DNA of 9,152 nucleotides, from the NCBI GenBank assembly GCA_003229735.1, contig QIFI01000051.1, forward strand, positions 1 to 9,152, read 5' to 3'. Positions within the stretch are counted from its first letter, which is position 1. The number at the start of each line of letters is the position of its first letter. Source of the DNA: Candidatus Anderseniibacteriota bacterium. Lineage in GTDB: Bacteria > Patescibacteriota > Andersenbacteria > UBA10190. This document shows, in pieces, positions 1 through 6,072 of the stretch. The notes under the pieces were generated by a model that saw only the letters and a program-made list of their open reading frames with translations, did not search any database and had not been told where the DNA came from. The position numbers were made by a program, and so were the translations under genes.

Positions 1-717
1 GGTCGAGGAATTTGGAATATCAAGATCTGGATCGTTCTGGCCATTCTATTTTTTCTACTGGCCTTTCTTGACACCAAAGAGCCTAGAAGCTCTTTATGGT
101 TTTTAGAACCATTTTTGTATGGTCTGCTGATATTTGGCCTATGGGCCAACTCAAAATTTAATCTTAGAAAATTAATTCACATTCCCCGCCGCTTCGCGCC
201 CCTGGCCTACATCATTCTGGCCTGGAGTTTTGGCATGATCTATGAACTGGCTTTAACGGTAAATGGCACCGGCGTAGGCGGCATGCATCAAAACACTCTT
301 GCCTCTTTTATATTGGCCCAAGGAATCTATATTCCCCTGGTTATTGTCTCATTCCTGGTCATTAGATATTTGCGATTATCATACAAAGAAACTTTCTTTC
401 TTGCCGGCGGGGTAAGTATTGTTGAAGGATTAATTTTTAGAAACTTTCTTTTAGCCACCATCCTATCACCACTTTTCTGGCTTTCCCCGCTCGTCCTGGC
501 CTATTACACTGTAGTTTACGGTGGTGTTATCGCCTTACCCCTGCTGTTTATAAATGAAGAATTACTATGGCCGCCAAATACTAAACCAAAAACCAGATCA
601 ATATTATCATTGTGGGTATGGGGATTTATTATCGAGTTTATAATTCTATTATTTTGGGGATTATTATATGGCCCCTTCGCCGAATCATTATTTAATCTGC
701 CCCCCAATATTCTTTGA
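1..717 (+). CDS. Multi-spanning membrane protein of unknown function, 5'-truncated by window edge
   Basis: The reading frame is open from the first base of the window to a TGA at 715-717, giving 238 codons; the true start lies to the left. A TTG at 115 is in frame, but a well-formed hydrophobic segment lies before it (codons about 8-23), so 115 is unlikely to be the start. The protein is strongly hydrophobic, with about seven likely membrane segments (about codons 8-23, 33-48, 66-84, 102-122, 131-148, 149-183 and 202-224; the fifth is weak and the sixth may be two). A loop with NGTGVGG and a segment LAGGVSIVEGLIF are the most distinctive stretches. I do not recognise a family with a known function; similar proteins seem familiar from Patescibacteria genomes. 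The gene looks more AT-rich than its neighbours and converges on argS across a 47-bp gap with no clear terminator. Confidence 0.7.
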   Translation, partial: GRGIWNIKIWIVLAILFFLLAFLDTKEPRSSLWFLEPFLYGLLIFGLWANSKFNLRKLIHIPRRFAPLAYIILAWSFGMIYELALTVNGTGVGGMHQNTLASFILAQGIYIPLVIVSFLVIRYLRLSYKETFFLAGGVSIVEGLIFRNFLLATILSPLFWLSPLVLAYYTVVYGGVIALPLLFINEELLWPPNTKPKTRSILSLWVWGFIIEFIILLFWGLLYGPFAESLFNLPPNIL

Positions 718-764
718 CGTAATTCAGGTATTTTTCTTCTCAATTTTTGGATGGTGGCTTAACT

Positions 765-2462
765 TCACATCACATCCGGCTTTGAAATTCCCAGCAAATC
801 CAGCACCTTCCCCAACACCGCCCGGGCCGCCAACACCAACTGCAAACGGCTCATCACCACTTTTTCATCATCCGCGTCCAGCACCCTGACGTGGCGATAA
901 AACACGTGCACCGCCTTGGCCACATCCTGCCCAAAATAGGCCAGTCCCTGAACCTCATAAGTTTTAGTGATGTCAGCTATCTCTTCCGGAAATCTATATA
1001 ACTGCTTAATTAAATCAAGCTCCGTGGTCTGCGTCAGTCGGGGATTATCAGACAAATCCACTTTCATCCCCACCTCATCAATCACTCCCCGCTGTTTAGC
1101 CTGCCGCAAAATAGATTGCAGGCGCACATACGCGTACTGCACGTAATAAACCGGATTTCGCTCGCTCCGCTCCCTGGCCAAATCAATATCTAAATCCATA
1201 TGCGAAGACAAAGCCTGCTTCACCATGAAAAACCGCGCCGCGTCATACCCTATTTCTCCCAAAAGTTCAGTCGGGGAGTATAGCTTACCGGCCCGCTTGG
1301 ACATTTTTATCTTCTCCCCGCCGCGAATCACTCCCATCCACTGCGCCAGCATAAACTCCAGCCGCTCCACCGGCTGATCCAGCTTCCCCATGGCCAGCTT
1401 AATTCTATCCCCGTGTGTTTTATGATCCGCCCCCACGTAAGTCAGAATCTTGTCATATTCCCGCGCGAACTTGTTCAAATGATTAGCTATATCCGGCACC
1501 AGATATGTATATTCATCATCCCCTTTTACCAACACCGGATCTTCCACTTCCGGATCATCCAATTTTAAATATTGAGCCCCCTCCTTGGCATACACCAGAT
1601 CCTTTGCCTTCAGTTTCCCCATAGCCTGATCCACCACCCCCGCCTCCCGCAATTTGCGCTCGCTGGTCCACACATCAAACTTGATCTTCAATTCCTTTTC
1701 CACCATCCGCTTAATGCCCATCAACAAAAATTCCGCCGCCAGCCGGCCCATCTCTTCCACCTTCCCGGCATCCTCCAGGTCATCCAACTTCACCTCTTCC
1801 CCTCGATTCTCCCGCCGCTTCTCAACCACCCGCGCTGACACATCCTTTATGTAATCCCCTTGATATAAATCCTCCCCGAATTCCACTTTGGCTCCAGCCT
1901 CCTCCAGCGCCCGTCTCATTACCGATTCGCCCAGCCGCTTTATCTGTCCTCCATAATCATTTATATAATATTCCCGTGTCACTCCATACCCGGCGCACTC
2001 CAGCACCCGCCCTAAAGTGTCTGCTGAAAAAGCTGTCCTCACATTCCCTAAAGTTAAAGGTCCGGTCGGATTAGCCGAAATGAATTCTAAATTGACCTGC
2101 CGGCTGTCTTCCTCCGGTAATACCTGGCAAATGTCCCCATCCAGCACATTGTCCAGCCGGGCCGTCAGCCATCCCACATTCAACCACACATTTAAAAAAC
2201 CCGGCTTAGCCGCCGTAATCCGCCCAATATATTCCCGCTTCGGCATATGCCCGGCCACCACTTTAACTATATCCACCGGCGGCTTCCCCGCCTCTTTAGC
2301 CCAGGCCAAAGCCACTGCCGACGAGTAATCACCATGACCTTCCCCCGCCGACCTGGTAACGACCACCTCCTCTAAATCTCCCGCCGATAAATCTCCCGCC
2401 GCGATAGCCGCCCTAATCCCCTCTTTAATATCCTTAGCTAATGTCTCTTTTATATTCAACAT
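765..2462 (-). CDS. argS: Arginyl-tRNA synthetase (class I)
   Basis: Cytoplasmic enzyme that charges tRNA-Arg with arginine using ATP. It has 565 residues, a normal length. Domains in order: the N-terminal tRNA-binding (Arg_tRNA_synt_N) domain, about 1-95, with GHGDYSSAVA and KPGFLNVWL; the Rossmann catalytic core, about 120-400, with SANPTGPLTLGN at 129-140, YYINDYGGQI at 165-174, YVGADHKTHGDR at 342-353 and KMSKR at 386-390; and the DALR anticodon-binding domain from about 435 to the end (NPVYYVQYAYVR, then LDLLGISKP). The HIGH-equivalent motif reads TLGN and lacks both histidines, as E. coli TrpRS does with TIGN, so activity is still plausible. The ATG at 2462 is chosen because an in-frame TAA lies a few codons upstream. 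No Shine-Dalgarno precedes it; a short out-of-frame ORF with a good ribosome site overlaps the start. A terminator separates it from the upstream gene, so it should have its own promoter. Confidence 0.97.
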   Translation of the reverse strand: MLNIKETLAKDIKEGIRAAIAAGDLSAGDLEEVVVTRSAGEGHGDYSSAVALAWAKEAGKPPVDIVKVVAGHMPKREYIGRITAAKPGFLNVWLNVGWLTARLDNVLDGDICQVLPEEDSRQVNLEFISANPTGPLTLGNVRTAFSADTLGRVLECAGYGVTREYYINDYGGQIKRLGESVMRRALEEAGAKVEFGEDLYQGDYIKDVSARVVEKRRENRGEEVKLDDLEDAGKVEEMGRLAAEFLLMGIKRMVEKELKIKFDVWTSERKLREAGVVDQAMGKLKAKDLVYAKEGAQYLKLDDPEVEDPVLVKGDDEYTYLVPDIANHLNKFAREYDKILTYVGADHKTHGDRIKLAMGKLDQPVERLEFMLAQWMGVIRGGEKIKMSKRAGKLYSPTELLGEIGYDAARFFMVKQALSSHMDLDIDLARERSERNPVYYVQYAYVRLQSILRQAKQRGVIDEVGMKVDLSDNPRLTQTTELDLIKQLYRFPEEIADITKTYEVQGLAYFGQDVAKAVHVFYRHVRVLDADDEKVVMSRLQLVLAARAVLGKVLDLLGISKPDVM

Positions 2463-2508
2463 CCAACTTTATTCTACCAAGCTCCGTCACATATGCGTAG
2501 CCCCCCAT
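2434..2508 (-). CDS. Candidate 24-aa leader ORF overlapping the start of argS
   Basis: An ATG at 2508 is preceded by GGAGGG (2514-2519) at a spacing of 5 nt, the best ribosome site near argS. It opens a 24-codon frame ending in TAA at 2434-2436, 29 nt inside argS and in a different frame. The peptide begins MGGYAYVTELGR and contains two arginines, both encoded by AGA. ArgS itself has no ribosome site, so a leader peptide or translational coupling is possible. It may also be a chance ORF: it is short and no conservation can be tested here. Confidence 0.25.
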   Translation of the reverse strand: MGGYAYVTELGRIKLDVEYKRDIS

Positions 2509-2520
2509 TCTATCCCTCCA

Positions 2521-2556
2521 GCATATTAGCGTCATTCGCATGCGATTCGCATATTA
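2521..2556. repeat. Nested short repeats upstream of argS (candidate operator/promoter region)
   Basis: Two copies of GCATATTA (2521-2528, 2549-2556) flank two copies of ATTCGCAT (2534-2541, 2545-2552; centres 11 bp apart, about one helical turn). The perfect palindrome TCGCATGCGA sits at 2536-2545. Read on the - strand, the outer boxes are TAATATGC, close to a -10 element, although no convincing -35 was found. The position, between the upstream terminator and argS, fits a regulatory site. No regulator can be named. Confidence 0.4.
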
Positions 2557-2564
2557 ACATCGCC

Positions 2565-2600
2565 TATATAAAAAACCCGCTCGCAAGTTGCCAACGGGTT
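2565..2600 (-). terminator. Rho-independent terminator of the MYG1-like gene
   Basis: On the - strand, AACCCG (2595-2600) pairs with CGGGTT (2574-2579) around a 15-nt loop, followed directly by a run of six T (2570-2575, partly in the stem) and TATATA. It lies 20 bp past the stop codon at 2621. There is no T-run on the + strand side, so it acts only for - strand transcription. It separates this gene's transcript from argS. Confidence 0.75.
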
Positions 2601-2610
2601 CACATTTTCA

Positions 2611-2638
2611 CTGACTGAAATCACTTTTTTTCAGTCAG
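2611..2638 (-). repeat. 10-bp perfect inverted repeat spanning the stop codon of the MYG1-like gene
   Basis: CTGACTGAAA (2611-2620) and TTTCAGTCAG (2629-2638) are perfect inverted copies with an 8-nt loop that contains the stop codon (2621-2623). No T-run follows on the - strand, so it is not itself a standard terminator. It lies just ahead of the real terminator and could act as a 3'-end stabilising hairpin. Confidence 0.5.
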
Positions 2639-3772
2639 CCATTCAAGGGCTTCGGTCACCGACATTTCACTGTCAGTTGATACCGACTCCTCGGATCCTC
2701 TCACAATTCTATTCATCTCTAAAGGCGACCCTGCCTCCTCGACTCTCTGACCAGATTTTCGTTTTTCATCACGGTCAAAGTAATTGTTCCGCTTCTTTTC
2801 ATCCACCCGGCAATCACTCAAAAATTCCTTGGCCGCCTCAACCACCACATCGTGATCAAGCCTCGTCCCGGGTTGATTCACATGAGATAAAGATCCCCGT
2901 AATATCGCGGATGCCTCCACCTGATAACACCATCCGGCCACCATGCCATCTGCCCCTAAATCACTGCCAGCTTCTTCGTCCACATTACATTCAATCTCCA
3001 TTTCCCGCAGTTTGGCCGCCAATCCTGACAAATTTCTCAATCCCTTGGCAAAATTAGTTGAGATGTAAACATGATCCAGGTTTGGATCCCTAATTATCAC
3101 CATATCCACTCTAAATCCAGGTCGTGACCTGGCCGCCCTGGCTACCTGTGGATTCCCGACAGCCTCAACAGCATAAAGCAGAAGGTTATCCCCCAACCTC
3201 TCATTCCAGATCTCACATTTCTCCCCCGTCTCGTGAATCAATACCAAGGCTTCCTGAAATTGACGCTGGGCTGGAATAAAGCCCCGGTACAACAACTTTT
3301 CCACTATCTCAAACACTTCTCCAGAAGTACCATCAAAATAGTTAAAGTCTTTCAATAAAGATGCCAGATGCCATGTTTCTCCCACCGGATGACGATCAGC
3401 CGCAAAAACCTTTTTGGCCAAGTGATCAAACACCAGGTCGTCTCTCAAACCTAGATGCTTCAGCGCCAGAGTCAAAGCACAATCGTTGGGATAATCTACA
3501 GGAGGATGATCATCGAACATGTGACCCCCCACGCCAATAAACAGATGCCCCGACTCCAGCCATTCTTGCTCCGTCCTCAAATCGTGAACCGCTGGATCAT
3601 ATTCCACAAACCTGGCTTGATCAATTCCGGGAAAAAATTCCAATCCTTCATGTCTCAACACGACAATCGCCGCCGCCTCATCCAAATGCGGTCGGGCGTG
3701 ACCCACAACTGTATTAATTGTGTAAACTTTTCGCTTCTCACCTAGAACATTCCTGGCGCTTTGCAGACTCAT
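2621..3772 (-). CDS. MYG1/UPF0160-like putative metal-dependent hydrolase (DHH-like)
   Basis: A 383-residue soluble protein with no signal peptide or membrane segment. The N-terminal third carries motifs that resemble the MYG1/UPF0160 family, related to DHH phosphoesterases: VVGHARPHLDEAAA at 22-35 (H25, H29, D31, E32), FIGVGGHMFDDHP at 78-90 (D87, D88, H89) and DCALTLALKHLG at 97-108. These acidic and histidine residues would be metal ligands by analogy. MYG1 proteins are reported as exonuclease-like; the substrate here is unknown. The last 65 or so residues are charged, low-complexity and probably disordered. The ATG at 3772 has a good ribosome site (GAGGTG at 3778-3783, 5 nt away). It is a single-gene unit with its own consensus promoter and terminator. 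The family call is by motif pattern only; the gene itself is secure. Confidence 0.55.
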   Translation of the reverse strand: MSLQSARNVLGEKRKVYTINTVVGHARPHLDEAAAIVVLRHEGLEFFPGIDQARFVEYDPAVHDLRTEQEWLESGHLFIGVGGHMFDDHPPVDYPNDCALTLALKHLGLRDDLVFDHLAKKVFAADRHPVGETWHLASLLKDFNYFDGTSGEVFEIVEKLLYRGFIPAQRQFQEALVLIHETGEKCEIWNERLGDNLLLYAVEAVGNPQVARAARSRPGFRVDMVIIRDPNLDHVYISTNFAKGLRNLSGLAAKLREMEIECNVDEEAGSDLGADGMVAGWCYQVEASAILRGSLSHVNQPGTRLDHDVVVEAAKEFLSDCRVDEKKRNNYFDRDEKRKSGQRVEEAGSPLEMNRIVRGSEESVSTDSEMSVTEALEWLTEKK

Positions 3773-3867
3773 CTCAACACCTCATTTTTAAAAAGGCCAC
3801 CAAAAAAACAGCAATTTTGCCAACCGCTTAAATTGACAAACAACATCATCGGCACACCAGGCACCGA
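3773..3867 (-). promoter_or_regulatory. About 95-nt 5' leader of the MYG1-like gene, with ribosome site and a weak attenuator-like hairpin
   Basis: If transcription starts about 7 nt past the -10 box, the leader runs from about 3867 to 3773. The ribosome site GAGGTG (3778-3783) lies 5 nt from the start codon. Inside the leader, CAATTT and AAATTG (3830-3835 and 3812-3817, - strand order) can pair across a 12-nt loop and are followed by seven T (3802-3808). The stem is AT-only and weak, so attenuation is only a possibility. No known riboswitch class was recognised. Confidence 0.35.
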
Positions 3868-3873
3868 AACAGG

Positions 3874-3902
3874 ATTATAATGTATATATAACTACTTGTC
3901 AA
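3874..3902 (-). promoter_or_regulatory. Consensus sigma70-type promoter for the MYG1-like gene
   Basis: On the - strand, TTGACA (3897-3902) and TATAAT (3874-3879) are separated by exactly 17 nt (3880-3896). All twelve core bases match the consensus, and the orientation is right for the gene starting at 3772. The predicted start of transcription is near 3867. This is the strongest promoter in the window. Confidence 0.85.
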
Positions 3903-3931
3903 TAATAACCAAAAAAGGCCCTATAAACCAA

Positions 3932-4030
3932 CTATTCTTTATTGTCTTTCTGTTTCGCCGTCACCTGCTGAACCCCGTTCATCCGATCAGACAACATCCG
4001 CTGATACTTATAAATATATCGTCTTAACAT
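3932..4030 (-). CDS. Possible small basic protein, 32 aa
   Basis: A frame from the ATG at 4030 to a TAG at 3932-3934 encodes a basic, polar peptide beginning MLRRYIYKYQRMLSD and ending KQKDNKE. An earlier in-frame ATG at 4066 would give 44 aa. It would be divergent from the response regulator start at 4084 and upstream of the MYG1-like promoter. The ribosome site is poor and no promoter is clear. Residue composition looks protein-like, but the ORF is short enough to be chance. It otherwise fills an unexplained gap between the promoter at 3902 and the receiver gene. Confidence 0.2.
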   Translation of the reverse strand: MLRRYIYKYQRMLSDRMNGVQQVTAKQKDNKE

Positions 4031-4083
4031 ATGCAATGGCTTCTCGCCTGGCAATATATTCTGCATTAGAGTACCGTAATAAT

Positions 4084-4479
4084 ATGGATGATAAGACCAC
4101 CAATCACAAACTAACCGTCCTCCTGGTCGAAGACGACAATTTCATCACTACCTTCATGGTCGACAAACTAACCGAGCACTATCACCCTATCGTTGCCGCC
4201 ACCACCTCGGCCGCCGAAGCCGCTCTTAAAAAACACCACATAGATCTAATCGCTCTGGATATTCTTCTCCCCGAAGAAAATGGCTTTGCATTATTAGAAA
4301 GATTGCGCTCGGAAGACAGCCCCTACAAAGACATCCCAGTCATCATTCTCACCAACTTCGACAACCAGGAAGATATTGATAAAGCTCACCAGCTCGGTGT
4401 CACCGAGTATCTAGTTAAATCAGAATTCACTCCCCAGGAGATTGTTAAAAAAATTGATGCCCTCCTCAAGCGGTCCTGA
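4084..4479 (+). CDS. Single-domain response regulator (CheY/Spo0F-like receiver)
   Basis: A 131-residue cytoplasmic receiver domain with no output domain. Residues from the chosen start: the acidic cluster E16-D17-D18 (LLVEDD), phosphoacceptor D59 in ALDILLPEENG, the switch threonine T90 in IILTNF, and the conserved lysine K112 in YLVKSEF. It should accept phosphate from a histidine kinase, most simply the one encoded convergently next door, and pass the signal on by protein contact or further phosphotransfer. The ATG at 4084 places the first strand 11 residues in, as is usual; an in-frame ATG at 4036 would add 16 residues. Neither has a clear ribosome site. The last 14 bp overlap the kinase gene on the other strand. 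Confidence 0.93.
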   Translation: MDDKTTNHKLTVLLVEDDNFITTFMVDKLTEHYHPIVAATTSAAEAALKKHHIDLIALDILLPEENGFALLERLRSEDSPYKDIPVIILTNFDNQEDIDKAHQLGVTEYLVKSEFTPQEIVKKIDALLKRS

Positions 4480-6064
4480 CTGGTAAACTAAAATAGAAAG
4501 TCGTCCCTTTGCCTTCCCGGCTGTCAAACCACATCTCACCTCCATGTTGCTCCACCACCCGCTTTGACAAATAAAGGCCCAGGCCGCTCCCGCTGGTATG
4601 GACTAACTGCGCGTTAGACGATCTATAAAACTTGGTAAACACCCGCTTCGCCTGATCTTTAGGAATACCGATGCCGGTGTCTTTGATCGACACCACTACA
4701 CGCTTCTGCTCCTTCTTGAAGTCGACCGTCACTACTCCCCCCTCCGGAGTATATTTAAGCGCGTTATCAATCAAATTATCCAACACTATTCGTAATCTCT
4801 GCTCATCAATTTTCATCAGTGGTATTGATTCCGCCGGCGGCAATTTCTTTAGCCTTAATTTAACTCCCCGCCCTTGCGCCAAAGTTCTGAATCTCTCGAT
4901 AGCTTCTCTAATCAGCGGCATTAAAGACTGCTCGTTCAAGCTTAATGCCACCTTGCCTTCCTCCATCCTTGCCACATTAAGCAAATTGTTTATTAAATCC
5001 AGCATATAAGCTGTCGCGCCAAAAGCCTCCTTAACCATTTTTCTTTGCCGCGCGTCAATCTTGCCCTTATCTTTCTCCTCCACCAGCACGTGCAAAGCCC
5101 ACTTAATGCCGGTCAACGGGGTTCTAAGTTGATGCGCCGCTATCGACACAAATTCCGACTTTATTTCGTCCAGTTTCTTCAAATGTCTAACCGCTTCCTC
5201 TAACTTGTCTTTCATCTGCCCCAACTCCACATTCTGCAATTTTAGTCTTTTCTCCCGCCTCTGAATCTGCCCTACCTTCTCCTCCAGGGACGCGCTCATT
5301 ACATTAAAATGCCTGGCCAGCCGGCCCACTTCATCATTGGAATCAACCTTAACCCGCCTGGTTAAATCTCCCGCCGCGATAGCCTTGGCCCCCGCCAGCA
5401 CCCTATTAATCGAATCAGACAACTCATTAGTCATGGCCATAGAAACCAACAATGTTAACGCCACTAACCCCAATACCATAACCACAAACGATACTTCCAG
5501 GAGACGTAATAATTTATTACTGTTGCTAATCGTCTTTGCTACCTCCTGGCGTTCGCTTGTTTCTACTCTGTTCAACAACAGCCCGGCTTGAGCCTGCTGT
5601 TCCTCGTAATTAACATCAAACAATTCCTGGGCTCTCTCTATATTTCCCTCCTTGGCTCGAGATATTATCAATAACTCCACTCCCGTTAACTGCCTGATCA
5701 CCGCCTCATATTCCTCCAGCATCCTTCCGTCATTTTCATTGGTAATAACCTCATGAAAATCCTCCAAAATATCATCTATTCTCAATGACGCGTCATCATG
5801 CACTTTTTCCCACTTATCATCACCCGTTAATATATACGTTTGAGTAGCTGACCTAAGTAAACCAGTATCCGATTCTAAATCTGAAAATTGACGCAAGGTG
5901 TCAAATTTATACTCCAGCTCCACTAGTGAATTCTGCAGCCAGCTTAAAGCTACAAACAAATACACCCCAAATACCACCAGCACCACCAGCACCACCCCAA
6001 ACCCGGCCCATAATTTCCGGCGAATGCTCCAATCCTTTACCAGCCGCCACCTAAACACCTGCAT
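4466..6064 (-). CDS. Membrane sensor histidine kinase with HAMP domain
   Basis: A 532-residue inner-membrane kinase. Order: TM1 about 20-41; an extracytoplasmic helical sensor about 42-188, resembling a four-helix bundle or CHASE3-type domain (TQTYILTGDDKW at 74-85); TM2 about 190-211; HAMP about 212-264 (AIAAGDL, DEVGRLARHFN); a coiled coil about 260-305; HisKA with H311 in AAHQLRTPLTGIKW; and HATPase_c with the N box DNLIDNALKYT (429-439), DTGIGIP (462-468), FTKFYR (476-481) and GSGLGL (492-497). All catalytic motifs are intact. It starts 8 bp after the stop of the PhnD-like gene, so the two are probably one operon and the PhnD-like protein is its likely ligand-presenting partner. The receiver encoded convergently is the likely target. 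The HQLRTPLTGIKW form of the H box is typical of Patescibacteria kinases. Confidence 0.95.
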   Translation of the reverse strand: MQVFRWRLVKDWSIRRKLWAGFGVVLVVLVVFGVYLFVALSWLQNSLVELEYKFDTLRQFSDLESDTGLLRSATQTYILTGDDKWEKVHDDASLRIDDILEDFHEVITNENDGRMLEEYEAVIRQLTGVELLIISRAKEGNIERAQELFDVNYEEQQAQAGLLLNRVETSERQEVAKTISNSNKLLRLLEVSFVVMVLGLVALTLLVSMAMTNELSDSINRVLAGAKAIAAGDLTRRVKVDSNDEVGRLARHFNVMSASLEEKVGQIQRREKRLKLQNVELGQMKDKLEEAVRHLKKLDEIKSEFVSIAAHQLRTPLTGIKWALHVLVEEKDKGKIDARQRKMVKEAFGATAYMLDLINNLLNVARMEEGKVALSLNEQSLMPLIREAIERFRTLAQGRGVKLRLKKLPPAESIPLMKIDEQRLRIVLDNLIDNALKYTPEGGVVTVDFKKEQKRVVVSIKDTGIGIPKDQAKRVFTKFYRSSNAQLVHTSGSGLGLYLSKRVVEQHGGEMWFDSREGKGTTFYFSLPVRTA

Positions 6065-6072
6065 TCCACCAC

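Noticed and set aside
668..889. Open frame on the + strand across the end of the first gene and argS
   Set aside because: Proline-rich shadow overlapping two real genes; no ribosome site.
1572..1838. Open frame on the + strand inside argS (also 1654-1854 and 2017-2328)
   Set aside because: Antisense shadows of a clear argS; low-complexity composition rich in Pro, His and Ser and no recognisable motif.
2677..3057. 126-codon + strand frame inside the MYG1-like gene
   Set aside because: Antisense to a gene with promoter, ribosome site and terminator; His/Pro-rich composition typical of a shadow.
3833..3838. TTGACA on the + strand as a promoter for the response regulator
   Set aside because: No -10 box at 16-18 nt, and it lies 250 bp from the gene, inside the leader of the opposite-strand gene.
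5971..6000. Short CACCAC/CAGCAC-type repeats as a possible satellite
   Set aside because: They encode the valine-rich first membrane segment of the kinase (GTG/GTT codons on the - strand); explained by coding.
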